Origin: Candidatus Merdisoma merdipullorum
GTDB taxonomy: Bacteria > Bacillota > Clostridia > Lachnospirales > Lachnospiraceae
NCBI GenBank assembly: GCA_018715645.1
Contig: DVLE01000001.1
Span: forward strand, 62,001 to 126,000
Direction: 5' to 3'
Length of the DNA: 64,000 bases
The notes beneath the pieces are model-generated. The model was not told the DNA's origin and did no database searches. It saw nothing but the letters and a program-made list of their open reading frames with translations. The position numbers and the translations under genes were made by a program. This document shows positions 8,256-17,169 of this stretch, in pieces (positions within the stretch are counted from its first letter, which is position 1; each line of letters starts with the position of its first letter).

Positions 8256-8979
8256 CTTCCTCTCCTTTCGCCTTAAACATGGCTATCATCATAGCCTGCC
8301 CTGTCTTCAGCCTGTTTTCATACGCTCTCTCGCCCATGTCCGCATACATCTCTTTAAACAGCCTCACACAGAGCGGATCATAGTCTGAGAGCTGCCCGGC
8401 CAGCTCAAGCGCCGCCGATAAAGCCTCACCTTTCGGCACGGTTCTGTTCACCAGGCCCAGTTCTTTTGCCCGAAATGCGTCCAGTTTCTCTCCAAGCAGG
8501 GCCATAGACATGGCTTCCTTTTTCCGCAGATTTGAAAACAGACCGGAAAAGCCCATGGCCGGCGCCAGACCATCCAAAATCTCAGGAACGGCAAACTCCG
8601 CATTCTCTGACGCCACTGCCAGGTCGCAGGCCTCCGCAAGAGAGCAGCCTCCCCCGTAGGCCTTTCCTTCCACGGCCGCAATGATCGGACGGCAGCATTT
8701 CTGCATGGCCAGATGCAGTTCGATAAAGGCCTTTCCAAATTCTTTGATTTCCAGAACCGTTTTCTTCCGGTAATCTCCCAGGTCGCCTCCCGCGCAGAAC
8801 CATTCTCTGCCGCCGGCAAGGACGACTGCCCGGCATTCCGCGTCGGCGGAAGCCTCCTCAAGCGCCTGCTTCAATTCCTCCATGCACAGGATACTGAGCT
8901 TATTCTGTACTTCAGGGCGGTTGATTTCCAGTATCCAGATCTGTCCCTGCTTTTGTATCACGATCGTCTTCTCCGTCAT
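8242..8979 (-). CDS. Enoyl-CoA hydratase/isomerase (crotonase) family protein
   Basis: A 245-residue crotonase-fold protein. The oxyanion-hole motifs are visible as REWFCAGGDL and KAYGGGCSLAEACDLAVAS. The family includes hydratases, isomerases, decarboxylases and hydrolases acting mostly on CoA thioesters. Finding one between two TIM-barrel sugar isomerases, in a sugar transporter operon with no CoA ligase or thiolase, is unusual. It may act on a non-CoA substrate or on a product of sugar breakdown, but this is speculation. It lies 13 bases after the upstream isomerase gene. Confidence 0.85.
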   Translation of the reverse strand: MTEKTIVIQKQGQIWILEINRPEVQNKLSILCMEELKQALEEASADAECRAVVLAGGREWFCAGGDLGDYRKKTVLEIKEFGKAFIELHLAMQKCCRPIIAAVEGKAYGGGCSLAEACDLAVASENAEFAVPEILDGLAPAMGFSGLFSNLRKKEAMSMALLGEKLDAFRAKELGLVNRTVPKGEALSAALELAGQLSDYDPLCVRLFKEMYADMGERAYENRLKTGQAMMIAMFKAKGEEDELI

Positions 8980-8992
8980 AGCGCCGTCTCCT

Positions 8993-9958
8993 CTACTTTA
9001 AAAAGCTCCGTACATAATCCATGACCTCAAACGCGTCGCACTGCTGATTCAGCATATCGAACAGCTTCCCATCCGCTATGACCGCATCGGCTATATCAAA
9101 CATATAGTCCATCCATTCAAAAGTCTTCTCCATGATCCGGACTGCGTCATGACGCTGCGGGAATACGTCCGCCGTGATCCACTCGGAGTAGCCTGTCTTT
9201 TTCAGATAAATGCAGAACTCCACAAACTCCCAGAAATTCACGGTTCCGGGAACCATATCCCAGTCCCAGTTCCTGTAATTGTCATTGACATGCACATGGA
9301 ACAGCCGGCCAGTAGTGCTTAAAAAGGAGAGGGAATCGCTCAGGACTTCAAGGGACTGCAGGGCATGTCCTGTATCCAGCGTCACTCCCACATTGTCCAT
9401 ACCTGTCTTTTCACACAGGAAAGCCATCTTTCCCGCGTTTCCCAACAGGCAGTGCATTCTTGGCTCTGAAAGCTTATACTCAAGGCTGAGCTTGACATCC
9501 TTTCTGTAGGCGGCCGCTTCCCGGATGCAGTCCACCGTATCATTGAACGCTCTCTCATAATCCAGTTCAAACGGGTAATCATTTCCATCGTTCAGAAAAG
9601 CAATAGTCACCTTATTGCAGCCAAGCTCCGCCGCAAAGTCCAGACCGGTTTTCATATATTCCACCGCTTCCCGGCGCACGGCGGCGTCCGGAGAACTCAC
9701 GGAGCCATAGGCCCATTTCGGTTCCCCTTTTACATTTACATTTAACGCTGCCACTCCCATTCCATAGTTGTCAAGAATCTGCTTAGCCTTTACCGGATCC
9801 TGGACCTGCTGCGGATACACCACCTCAAGCCCGGAGCAGCCCTTTACCGTGGAAGCCGTCTGGACCATCTGCTCAAAGCTTCTGTCCACTCCGTAGGTCG
9901 CGAATCTGTCCTGTATCTGCCCCATAAATCCCGTAATCACTGCATACTTATTCCTCAT
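8993..9958 (-). CDS. Sugar phosphate isomerase/epimerase family protein (TIM barrel)
   Basis: A protein of 321 residues, larger than and clearly distinct from the isomerase at 7419-8255. Putative metal ligands are E in KLSLEYKLSEP, D in VTLDTGHA, H in LFHVHVND and D in WITADVFP. The fold is shared by xylose isomerase, YcjR-type epimerases and the large subunit of C-glycoside deglycosidases. I see no gene for the small subunit of the last group nearby, so I keep the general name. It is the first enzyme gene after the sugar-binding protein gene (48-base gap). Confidence 0.82.
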   Translation of the reverse strand: MRNKYAVITGFMGQIQDRFATYGVDRSFEQMVQTASTVKGCSGLEVVYPQQVQDPVKAKQILDNYGMGVAALNVNVKGEPKWAYGSVSSPDAAVRREAVEYMKTGLDFAAELGCNKVTIAFLNDGNDYPFELDYERAFNDTVDCIREAAAYRKDVKLSLEYKLSEPRMHCLLGNAGKMAFLCEKTGMDNVGVTLDTGHALQSLEVLSDSLSFLSTTGRLFHVHVNDNYRNWDWDMVPGTVNFWEFVEFCIYLKKTGYSEWITADVFPQRHDAVRIMEKTFEWMDYMFDIADAVIADGKLFDMLNQQCDAFEVMDYVRSFLK

Positions 9959-10006
9959 GATGTCGTCCTCTCTCTTTCTGTAATTCTATAGAAAATATTC
10001 CAGTCT

Positions 10007-11080
10007 TTACTCCTCGATGGTGATTGCATTGGCCCAGAGCGTGGGATCGTCCACATTTTCCTGTGTAACCGTCGTGGGCTGGATACGGACAATATTTTCC
10101 TCCAGCGTCTCTCCCTGTACCACCTTAAGGGCCATATTCATAGCTTCCTCGCTCATCAGCAGCTTAGACTGGGCTGCAATGGCGTCGATATAGCCGTTCC
10201 GGACGCCGTCCAGTCCCGTCGGACCTCCGTCTACAGAAGTAATCAAAATATGTCCTTCCTCTCCCTTGGGGACAAGCTTATTGAGCTGTAAAAGCGCAGA
10301 TTCCACTCCGCTGTAGCAGGCATTGTCGCTGGGAACGAAGATTGCGTTGATGTCCGGATGCGCCTGAAACGCGTCCATAACTGCGTTGTATGCCGTATCA
10401 TTCTCAAATTCCGTCGGCAGAGAGGCGACAATGTTGATGCCAAGCTCGCCTGCCCGCTCCTCAAAGCCCTGATGACGCTCCAGTCCTGCCGTAGCGGACT
10501 GCGTTCCCAAAAGCTCCAGAACCACCAGATCTCCGACAGCTATTCCTTCAGCTTCCGCCACCTCTGCCATCAGGTCCGCCGCTGCTGCTCCGTGAGCCTT
10601 ATTGTCCGATTCTGCAAGGCCGGTCAGCACATCTCCCTCCACGTTTCTGTCAAAGGAAATGACAGGGATTCCCGCATCCTCAGCCTTGGACACGGCTGCC
10701 GCAAGGGCTCCCGAATCCACAGGGCACATCACAATGGCGTCTACGCCGTTCGTGATCAAATCCTCGATATTCTGCATCTGGGTATCTGCCATTGCTTTCG
10801 CGTCTGTCACAGTCAGTTCGATACCATTCTCATCCGCGAACTGCTGGATTCCGATAAGATTTGCCTTGAATCCATCATTGTCAAGCTGAGGCATGGATAC
10901 TCCAAAGGTCAGCCCTGCTTCTTCCCCTGTTTCCTCAGCAGCTGCCTCTCCGCCGCCACCCGTCTCCGCGGCTGTGTCGGAAGCGGTCTGTGTCTCCGTC
11001 TGCGCCTCTCCTCCCTGGCTGCACGCCGTCAGCCCAAGCGCCAGTACCATGGTCATCATAATCGCTGTTAATTTCTTCAT
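10007..11080 (-). CDS. Sugar ABC transporter substrate-binding lipoprotein (RbsB-like)
   Basis: A protein of 357 residues. The N-terminus is a lipoprotein signal ending in LGLTACSQ, so the mature protein should be anchored at Cys20. A Ser/Thr/Glu/Gly-rich linker (to about residue 52) is followed by a periplasmic-binding-protein type 1 domain of the RbsB/Peripla_BP_4 family, with FGVSMPQLDNDGF, DAIVMCPVDSGAL and VISFDRNVEGD. It should deliver a sugar or sugar derivative to the permease encoded upstream. It follows the permease gene by about 70 bases; the order ATPase-permease-binding protein is that of many Lachnospiraceae sugar operons. Confidence 0.93.
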   Translation of the reverse strand: MKKLTAIMMTMVLALGLTACSQGGEAQTETQTASDTAAETGGGGEAAAEETGEEAGLTFGVSMPQLDNDGFKANLIGIQQFADENGIELTVTDAKAMADTQMQNIEDLITNGVDAIVMCPVDSGALAAAVSKAEDAGIPVISFDRNVEGDVLTGLAESDNKAHGAAAADLMAEVAEAEGIAVGDLVVLELLGTQSATAGLERHQGFEERAGELGINIVASLPTEFENDTAYNAVMDAFQAHPDINAIFVPSDNACYSGVESALLQLNKLVPKGEEGHILITSVDGGPTGLDGVRNGYIDAIAAQSKLLMSEEAMNMALKVVQGETLEENIVRIQPTTVTQENVDDPTLWANAITIEE

Positions 11081-11153
11081 TTTCCCTTCCTCCTTGTATG
11101 TTTATATTTTATTTTCTATCCGGCAGCCTTCCTGCCGGATAGATTAAGGGTTC

Positions 11154-12122
11154 CTACTCAACTGCGTTGTATCTGTTTCTCACTGCGTCGATGATGATCG
11201 CCAGCATAATCACAAAGCCTCTCGCCGCGTCCTGCCAGTTCGCGTCGATTCCATACAGATTCAGCGCATTGTTGATCACGCCCATGAGCAGAACGCCTGC
11301 GAAGGTTCCTACCAGATTTCCTACTCCTCCTGCCATACTGGCTCCGCCGATGATAGCTCCCGCGATAGCCTGCGCTTCTATTCCTGTTCCCATGGCTGCC
11401 CAGAAGGAATTCATACGGGCCACCTGCAGGATCGTGGCGATTCCCACCAGCAGACCGCACTGCATATACGCAAGCAGGATTGTCTTTGGTACATTGATGC
11501 CGGATACCCGCGCCGATTCTGCATTGCTTCCCACCGCGTACACCCTGCGTCCGAAAATCGTCTTGCTCAGCCTTATATGAAAGACCAGATACAAAAGCAG
11601 GATAATCAAAATCATCAGCGGAATCCCGATCACATAAGTGGACGAAAGAAACGTAAAAGGCTTCGGCAGATCATACCAGGACGAGCCTCCTGAGATCACC
11701 AGGGCCAGGCCCCTGCCTATGAACTGGGTTGCCAGCGTGGTCAGAAACGCCGGGGCCTTAATATAAGCCACAACCATTCCGTTTATGGCGCCAAACGCGA
11801 CCGCCACCGCCAGGATCACCAGCATCCCGGCCCACCAGGGCCAGCCTTCCAGCTTAATCAGACCGATTCCTGCCGCACCGGCCACTGCCATAACACCGCC
11901 TACCGACAAATCGTTGTTTCCCGTTATCAGCACGAACGTAATTCCAAGAGAAAGCACGGCTATGATAGACGTCTGGAGAAGCACGTTGATAATGTTGGTC
12001 ACAGACAGGAATGAAGTCGTCGTCAGCGACAGGATGATACATACCAGCAGCAGCAGCAGATAAATGCAGTAATTCAAGATTGTCTGTATCAATACTTTTC
12101 CCGTAATTTTCTTTGTTCTCAT
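11154..12122 (-). CDS. Sugar ABC transporter permease (RbsC-like)
   Basis: A 322-residue polytopic protein with 8-10 membrane segments. Family blocks include VLITGNNDLSVGG, VAYIKAPAFLTTLAT, RRVYAVGSNAESARVSGI and AGAIIGGASMAGGVGNL, all typical of the ribose/galactoside (CUT2) permease family. Its ATG overlaps the stop codon of the ATPase gene (ATGA). A homodimer of this protein would form the pore for the RbsA-like ATPase. Confidence 0.94.
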   Translation of the reverse strand: MRTKKITGKVLIQTILNYCIYLLLLLVCIILSLTTTSFLSVTNIINVLLQTSIIAVLSLGITFVLITGNNDLSVGGVMAVAGAAGIGLIKLEGWPWWAGMLVILAVAVAFGAINGMVVAYIKAPAFLTTLATQFIGRGLALVISGGSSWYDLPKPFTFLSSTYVIGIPLMILIILLLYLVFHIRLSKTIFGRRVYAVGSNAESARVSGINVPKTILLAYMQCGLLVGIATILQVARMNSFWAAMGTGIEAQAIAGAIIGGASMAGGVGNLVGTFAGVLLMGVINNALNLYGIDANWQDAARGFVIMLAIIIDAVRNRYNAVE

Positions 12123-13624
12123 TTTTCCTGACCTCCCATCGAGCTTTCCAGCAGCCTCTCTTTTGTAAATTCCTCATGGGAAAGCTCCCCTACAATCTTC
12201 CCTTTACGGATGACCAGGATCCGATCGCACAGCCCCATGATTTCATCCAGCTCCGAGGAAATTACAAAGAGTCCTTTTCCCTGCTTTGCTTCTTCTTCAA
12301 GTATGTGGTAGATTTCAAACTTGGCGCCCACGTCCACGCCTCGCGTAGGCTCGTCCAGAATCAAGATCTTCGGCGAGCGGTTCAGCCATTTTGCTATGAC
12401 TATCTTCTGCTGGTTGCCTCCGCTCAGGAACTGAGCCTTCTTTTTCAGGCTGGACGTTTTTATGCTCAGCTCTCCTACATACTCGCCGCAGTCCTCTATC
12501 TCCTTTTTTGTATTCATGAAGCCGAAGGGCTTCCTGCTGTATTTTTCAAAATTCGCCGCCATCAGATTAAAATAGACGGACTGGCGGACCATCAGGCCCT
12601 CCTCTCTGCGGTTTTCTGTGATAAGGCCGATGCCGTTCCGAATGGCATCCTCAGGAGATTTGATATGTATCTCCTCCCCTTCCATGTATATCTTCCCTGT
12701 CTCATATTTTTCCAGGCCGAACACGGAACGCACGATCTCTGATCTCCCCGATCCCATAAGACCATACAGGCCTACGATCTCTCCCGCGTGAACAGTAAAG
12801 TTGATTCCCTGAAACCGTTCTCCCCTGCTCAAATCTTCGACTCTCAAAAGTTCTTTCCCTGACTGATAGCACGACCGTTCAAATCGTTCTCCCAGTTCGC
12901 GTCCTATCATCAAAGACACCAGTTTATTCGTGGTGGTTTCTTTCGCGTTTACCGTCGCGATTTTTTCGCCGTCACGCATGACCGTGATTCGGTCGCAGAT
13001 GTCAAATACCTCATCCATACGATGAGAGATAAAAATGATGGAGATTCCCTGGCTTTTCAGTTTCCGCATCAGCGCGAACAAAGTCTCCACTTCTTTTTTC
13101 GTCAAAGAAGATGTGGGCTCATCCAGGACCAGGATTTTGGTATCTATCGTAAGACAGCGTCCGATTTCCACCAACTGCCGTTCTCCCATCTGGAGGTATT
13201 TCAGCACTTCTTTCGGCGAATGATCCGCAAGTCCCACTTCCTTCAGTATCGCTTCCGCCCGGCTGTACATCTCCTTGTTCCTGATAAAAGAACCTGTCTG
13301 CGGAATATCCTGAATAAAAATATTGGTCGCAATATCCAAATCCGGAAACAAAGACAATTCCTGGTGGATAAACGACACGCCCATTTTCTGAGCATCCGAT
13401 GGAGTATGGAAAAATACCTGCTTTCCCGCGATCCGCACCTCTCCGCTGTCCATTTTTTCAACTCCGCCCAGCATTTTCATCAAGGTCGATTTTCCGGCGC
13501 CATTCTCGCCGAGCAGTCCATGCACTTCTCCATATTCGAGAGAGAAATCCACTCCTTTCAGGGCCTGAACTCCAGGATAGCTCTTTTTAATGGCCGTCAT
13601 TTCCAGGCAAAGTTCTTTTCCCAT
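12119..13624 (-). CDS. Sugar ABC transporter ATP-binding protein (RbsA-like, tandem ATPase)
   Basis: A protein of 501 residues with two ATPase halves, as in CUT2-type sugar importers. The first half is canonical: GENGAGKST, a signature MGERQLVEI and Walker B LVLDEPTSSLT. The second half has the degenerate P-loop GLMGSGRSEIV that is normal for this family, then LSGGNQQKIVIAKW and LILDEPTRGVDVGAK. It is the first gene of the operon and has a strong GGAGG site. It is a useful comparison for the pseudo-ATPase domain of the nearby kinase, which has the same spacing of blocks but none of the active residues. Confidence 0.95.
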   Translation of the reverse strand: MGKELCLEMTAIKKSYPGVQALKGVDFSLEYGEVHGLLGENGAGKSTLMKMLGGVEKMDSGEVRIAGKQVFFHTPSDAQKMGVSFIHQELSLFPDLDIATNIFIQDIPQTGSFIRNKEMYSRAEAILKEVGLADHSPKEVLKYLQMGERQLVEIGRCLTIDTKILVLDEPTSSLTKKEVETLFALMRKLKSQGISIIFISHRMDEVFDICDRITVMRDGEKIATVNAKETTTNKLVSLMIGRELGERFERSCYQSGKELLRVEDLSRGERFQGINFTVHAGEIVGLYGLMGSGRSEIVRSVFGLEKYETGKIYMEGEEIHIKSPEDAIRNGIGLITENRREEGLMVRQSVYFNLMAANFEKYSRKPFGFMNTKKEIEDCGEYVGELSIKTSSLKKKAQFLSGGNQQKIVIAKWLNRSPKILILDEPTRGVDVGAKFEIYHILEEEAKQGKGLFVISSELDEIMGLCDRILVIRKGKIVGELSHEEFTKERLLESSMGGQEK

Positions 13625-13695
13625 AATCTCTCCTCCTTTCTCCGTTCTGTGATCCCATTCAAAAAATCAATCCCGCAAGGCTCTCCAAAGCAACG

Positions 13696-13768
13696 AAAAA
13701 ACGCACTAATCCCCTTTTTTCAAAAGGAATTAGTGCGTTCATGGCACTATAAAGTCTTGTCATAAGAC
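13696..13768 (-). promoter_or_regulatory. Paired-hairpin/terminator leader of the sugar operon, candidate ANTAR target
   Basis: In transcript order there is a small hairpin (13768-13754, GTCTT/AAGAC with loop ATGAC), a four-base linker, a second hairpin (13749-13731, TAGTGC/GCACTA with loop CATGAAC), and an intrinsic terminator (13739-13696, ACGCACTAAT/ATTAGTGCGT arms, then TTTTT). The second hairpin uses the 5' arm of the terminator, so the two are mutually exclusive. This is the layout of ANTAR-controlled leaders. The loops share ATGA, but are five and seven bases rather than the canonical six with A1 and G4, so the match is imperfect. Confidence 0.55.
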
Positions 13769-13790
13769 ATATGCGATTTTTTATGGAATC

Positions 13791-13819
13791 ATCATACCAT
13801 TCCGATTTTCAAAACACAA
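13791..13819 (-). promoter_or_regulatory. Predicted promoter of the sugar operon
   Basis: TTGTGT and TATGAT are 17 bases apart on the minus strand. Transcription would start near 13784, just before the paired-hairpin leader. Confidence 0.45.
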
Positions 13820-13931
13820 TGCATAATATACACAAATTTTCTATGTCTTTTTTATGTATTTTTCACAAAAACTTCTCCCATCGGTTGGCAGAGACATCTG
13901 TTTATCTGGACGCCGCTCCCCTTTTCGTTCT

Positions 13932-15329
13932 TCAGTCGTCTACCACCGGAACAGATTCCTCATCCCAGGCGTCCAGATCATTGATATACTTTTTTGTCTC
14001 CTTTGAAATCACATTGGACAGAAGCAGTACGGCCAGGAGATTCGGGATCGCCATCAGCGCGTTCAGAATGTCCGCGATGTCCCACACAATATCCAAAGCC
14101 ACCACAGGAGCGATAGCCGCCACAATCACATATAAGGCACGATAAGGAATCAGTCCCTTTCTGCCTGCAAAGTATTCCACTGCACGCTCCCCGTAATAAG
14201 CCCAGCCAAGAACCGTGGAAAACGCGAAGCAGATGATTCCAAGCGTCAGGATCACCGGTCCCAGATACGGGATCTGACCAAAGGCCATCGTCGTCAGAAT
14301 CCCACCGTCCGTCACATCCGTCACATTGATATTGGGATTCTTCATGATCGTAGACACAAGAACAAGCCCCGTCATCAGACAAACCACCACGGTATCCCAG
14401 AAGGTTCCGGTAGAGGACACAAGAGCCTGACGCACAGGATTTCTCGTCTGCGCAGCAGCAGCCGCGATAGGCGCGGAACCCATACCGGACTCATTGGAAA
14501 ACAAGCCTCTCGCAATTCCATAACGCATGGCTGCCATGATTCCGGTTCCTACCAGACCCCCCGCAGCCGCGCCCGGCTGAAACGCAAGGCGAAGGATCGT
14601 CTGAATCGCCGGAATGATATAATCATAGTTAATTCCCAGAATAATCAGGCAGCCTAACACATAAAAGATTGCCATAAAGGGAACCAGCTTTTCACAGACA
14701 TTTGCAATGGATTTAATCCCGCCGAAAATGACCACAGCCGTCAGCACCGCCACAATCAGTCCTACGATCCAACCCTGGATTCCTACATTCTCCTCCACGA
14801 TATTCGCTATGGCATTTACCTGAGTAGCACAGCCAATTCCAAAGGAAGCGACCCCCGCAAAGACCGCGAACAGCATTCCCATGATGGCTCCGAATTTCTT
14901 CCACTTCAGTCCTCTGGAGAGCGCGTACATGGCTCCGCCCTGCATACGCCCATCCTTCTTCTTCACCCTGTATTTCACGGCAATCAGGGATTCCGCATAT
15001 TTTGTCGCTATGCCGAAGACCCCGGACAGCCAGCACCAGAGTACCGCGCCCGGACCACCCAGAGCCACGGCTGTTCCCACTCCTACGATATTTCCTGTCC
15101 CAATGGTTGCCGCCAAAGCTGTAGTCAAAGCTCCAAAGTTAGATACCTCGCCTTCCGCGTCCGGATCCTTTGTCACAGAAAGCTTGATTCCCTTGGTAAT
15201 AGACTTCCACTGAATCAAGCCTGTCTTAAAAGTCATAAAAATATGGGTTCCCAGGAGCAGAATAATCAGCCACCAGCCCCAGACTGCGTCGTCAATAGCA
15301 GTGATCACATTTCCGATCGTTTCCATCAT
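13932..15329 (-). CDS. Sodium:alanine/glycine symporter family protein
   Basis: A 465-residue membrane protein of the AgcS (alanine or glycine:cation symporter) family with about 11 membrane segments. The block GTGNIVGVGTAVALGGPGAVLWCW near residue 80 is the family signature; LFSNESGMGSAP is another. It should import alanine or glycine with Na+. Its ATG is preceded by GAGAGGG. It seems to be monocistronic and separates the sugar operon from spoVAC. The hairpin at 15400-15438 lies in its leader. Confidence 0.93.
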   Translation of the reverse strand: MMETIGNVITAIDDAVWGWWLIILLLGTHIFMTFKTGLIQWKSITKGIKLSVTKDPDAEGEVSNFGALTTALAATIGTGNIVGVGTAVALGGPGAVLWCWLSGVFGIATKYAESLIAVKYRVKKKDGRMQGGAMYALSRGLKWKKFGAIMGMLFAVFAGVASFGIGCATQVNAIANIVEENVGIQGWIVGLIVAVLTAVVIFGGIKSIANVCEKLVPFMAIFYVLGCLIILGINYDYIIPAIQTILRLAFQPGAAAGGLVGTGIMAAMRYGIARGLFSNESGMGSAPIAAAAAQTRNPVRQALVSSTGTFWDTVVVCLMTGLVLVSTIMKNPNINVTDVTDGGILTTMAFGQIPYLGPVILTLGIICFAFSTVLGWAYYGERAVEYFAGRKGLIPYRALYVIVAAIAPVVALDIVWDIADILNALMAIPNLLAVLLLSNVISKETKKYINDLDAWDEESVPVVDD

Positions 15330-15399
15330 AAACTTTCCCTCTCTTTCGGTAGCTTTCCGCGATATATCCTTTTACCCTTACTGACCAGGGTCTTTTAAG

Positions 15400-15438
15400 A
15401 GCAAAAGATAAAAGAGCATCGGCAAACTGTCGATGCTC
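15400..15438 (-). terminator. Intrinsic terminator between spoVAC and the symporter gene
   Basis: GAGCATCG/CGATGCTC stem followed on the minus strand by TTTTATCTTTT. It ends spoVA transcription, or acts as an attenuator if the promoter at 15461-15489 is real. Confidence 0.75.
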
Positions 15439-15460
15439 CTCTCCACGTCACCATGGTATA

Positions 15461-15489
15461 AGTTTAATGCAGCGTAGCGCAAATTGCAA
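15461..15489 (-). promoter_or_regulatory. Possible promoter of the symporter gene
   Basis: TTGCAA and TAAACT are 17 bases apart, with the terminator hairpin starting only about 15 bases after the expected start site. It could instead be chance. Confidence 0.3.
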
Positions 15490-15556
15490 TCTTTTTTTGC
15501 GTTTTCATGGTTACAAGTACGCATGTGAAGGTGATCCAGATATAACTCGCACCCTT

Positions 15557-16072
15557 TCACACAACTCCGGCCAGACCAAGCGCCCAGTAGCCCAGACCAA
15601 GCAGCCAGCTTGTAAAAATCCCGTACAGGATTACCGGTCCGGCGATAGTAAAAATCTTGCATCCGATTCCAAATACCTGCCCCTCCTTCTGATACTCGAT
15701 AGCCGGGGCCGCCACACTGTTCGCAAAGCCCGTAATCGGAACCAGAGCCCCCGCTCCGCCCCATTTTGCGATGCCAGGAAAGATATTCAGACCTGTGAGT
15801 ACCGCGCTGAACAGAACCAGAAGTACCGAACACCAGGCTCCTGCCGTATCCTTCTCCAGTCCAATGCTGCCCGCATAGTTCAAGATCGCCTGGCCAATGC
15901 AGCATATAACCCCTCCTGTCAAAAACGCCTTCAGCATTTGCAATCCCAGGCTGTGGGTAGGCGTCACCTGCTTTACATATTCTCCATACTGCCGCTTCTC
16001 CTGCTCGTCAGGCTGTTCTTCCGTCTGCTCCTTCCCAGCTTCCTCTTTCCCGCGTTCCATAAATTCATTCAT
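15557..16072 (-). CDS. spoVAC: Stage V sporulation protein AC
   Basis: A protein of about 171 residues. After a charged, Glu/Gln-rich N-terminus of ~40 residues there are four membrane segments with the SpoVAC blocks AFLTGGVICCIGQ, GIAKWGGAGALVPITGFANS and YQKEGQVFGIG. SpoVAC is the mechanosensitive core of the dipicolinate channel. Start codons at 16081 and 16072 are both possible; I chose the latter because GGAAAGG is then nine bases away. It follows spoVAB by about 20 bases. Confidence 0.94.
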   Translation of the reverse strand: MNEFMERGKEEAGKEQTEEQPDEQEKRQYGEYVKQVTPTHSLGLQMLKAFLTGGVICCIGQAILNYAGSIGLEKDTAGAWCSVLLVLFSAVLTGLNIFPGIAKWGGAGALVPITGFANSVAAPAIEYQKEGQVFGIGCKIFTIAGPVILYGIFTSWLLGLGYWALGLAGVV

Positions 16073-16092
16073 TCCAATCATCCTTTCCCATG

Positions 16093-16509
16093 TTAAAAAC
16101 GATAAAAATAAAAAAGCAACGAGCCCGCCGTCCGTCCCAGAGCCATGCTTATTATCAGAAGTTCCAGTCCTCTGCGAAAATCTATCCTCCTCGCAAATAT
16201 CGGAATGATATTGATAATCTCCGTCAGCGCCATAGCCCAGGCTCCCACGAAGATTCCAGCAAAGATTCCAAAGATTCCGGCTCCCACATCCCCAAAGGGC
16301 AGAGAAAAGCGATAAATGCTTATGAGATTGCCGATGATACCGCCTGCCGCCACAGACGTCTCATACCAGAGGATATAGCGGGCCGTATGCGTTTGATCAG
16401 CAAATTCAGCCACCAGTCCCAGGGCAATGATCAGCGCAAAGAGGCCGCCCGCCACTGCCAGGCCGCTGCAAAGCCCTGTCACTGCCATCAGAATTTCCTT
16501 CCACCACAT
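16093..16509 (-). CDS. spoVAB: Stage V sporulation protein AB
   Basis: A 138-residue protein with four membrane segments and the SpoVAB blocks AVTGLCSGLAVAGGLFA, YETSVAAGG and GIFAGIFVGAWAMALTEIIN. Its ATG abuts the stop codon of spoVAA (TAGATG), so the genes are coupled. It is a membrane component of the SpoVA channel. Confidence 0.94.
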   Translation of the reverse strand: MWWKEILMAVTGLCSGLAVAGGLFALIIALGLVAEFADQTHTARYILWYETSVAAGGIIGNLISIYRFSLPFGDVGAGIFGIFAGIFVGAWAMALTEIINIIPIFARRIDFRRGLELLIISMALGRTAGSLLFYFYRF

Positions 16510-17169
16510 CTATTCATCCTCTTTCTCTTTTCCCTTTTTCTGTCCTCCGTTCCGGTCGGCCGTCCTGATCAGCGTCGTGTTGACATCATCCTCATAGAGA
16601 CGCATTTCCACCTCGATAGGCGTAGGCTCCTTACTCAGCCGCCTGCCGCCGATGTGATTGAAAAACGCAATGATCCCCACCGACAAGCCCAGAGAATAGG
16701 TCAGTTCCAGAATGGTAAAGCCATCCGACGCCTGTCCGGTCAGAAGCGTGTAAAACTGGCTGAACAGCTTTGTGGTGGACACATCATTATTGAAGGCCAT
16801 AATAGAAAACGCAGAACCGAAAAAACAGATCAGACATACAAGGGCTGCCTTTATTATCGCTGCAGCCTTATTTTCCTCCGGTTTCGTGGAATATTCCACC
16901 ACAAAATCTTCCTCACCCAGATTCTGAATCTCCAGGCTTGGATACACAGCCTGAATCTTTTCCACCACATCCAGAATGGAAAGCACTGTGCGTGCCGCAC
17001 AGGTATGTTTTCCTCTCCGCGCATGATCGAAGGTATACAGCTTCTCTGTCTTCAGCCTGTTCAGGATTTTCGGATCCGCGCATTTCATCTGCGCCGCTTC
17101 CCCAAGCGTAAGCGTCCTGTTGTAGGTACGGATATTCTTTTCAAGCTTCAGATATAAGAGTTCACTCAT
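16510..17169 (-). CDS. spoVAA: Stage V sporulation protein AA
   Basis: A protein of 219 residues with an N-terminal soluble domain (about 1-130, including KIQAVYPSLEIQNLG) and two membrane segments near residues 118-140 and 165-185, as in SpoVAA. It is preceded by GGAGAAGG. Its start ATG overlaps the end of a 58-codon membrane-protein gene (TATGAGTGA), so it is translationally coupled to it. The blocks before it in the Bacillus order (sigF) are now 3 kb upstream. Confidence 0.92.
   Translation of the reverse strand: MSELLYLKLEKNIRTYNRTLTLGEAAQMKCADPKILNRLKTEKLYTFDHARRGKHTCAARTVLSILDVVEKIQAVYPSLEIQNLGEEDFVVEYSTKPEENKAAAIIKAALVCLICFFGSAFSIMAFNNDVSTTKLFSQFYTLLTGQASDGFTILELTYSLGLSVGIIAFFNHIGGRRLSKEPTPIEVEMRLYEDDVNTTLIRTADRNGGQKKGKEKEDE

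Noticed and set aside
8993..9958. C-glycoside deglycosidase large subunit.
   Set aside because: The fold fits, but the required small subunit and the usual oxidoreductase are missing from the operon.
15361..15460. Glycine or other riboswitch before the alanine/glycine symporter.
   Set aside because: Only a short hairpin and T-run are present; there is no room for, or conserved core of, a glycine aptamer.
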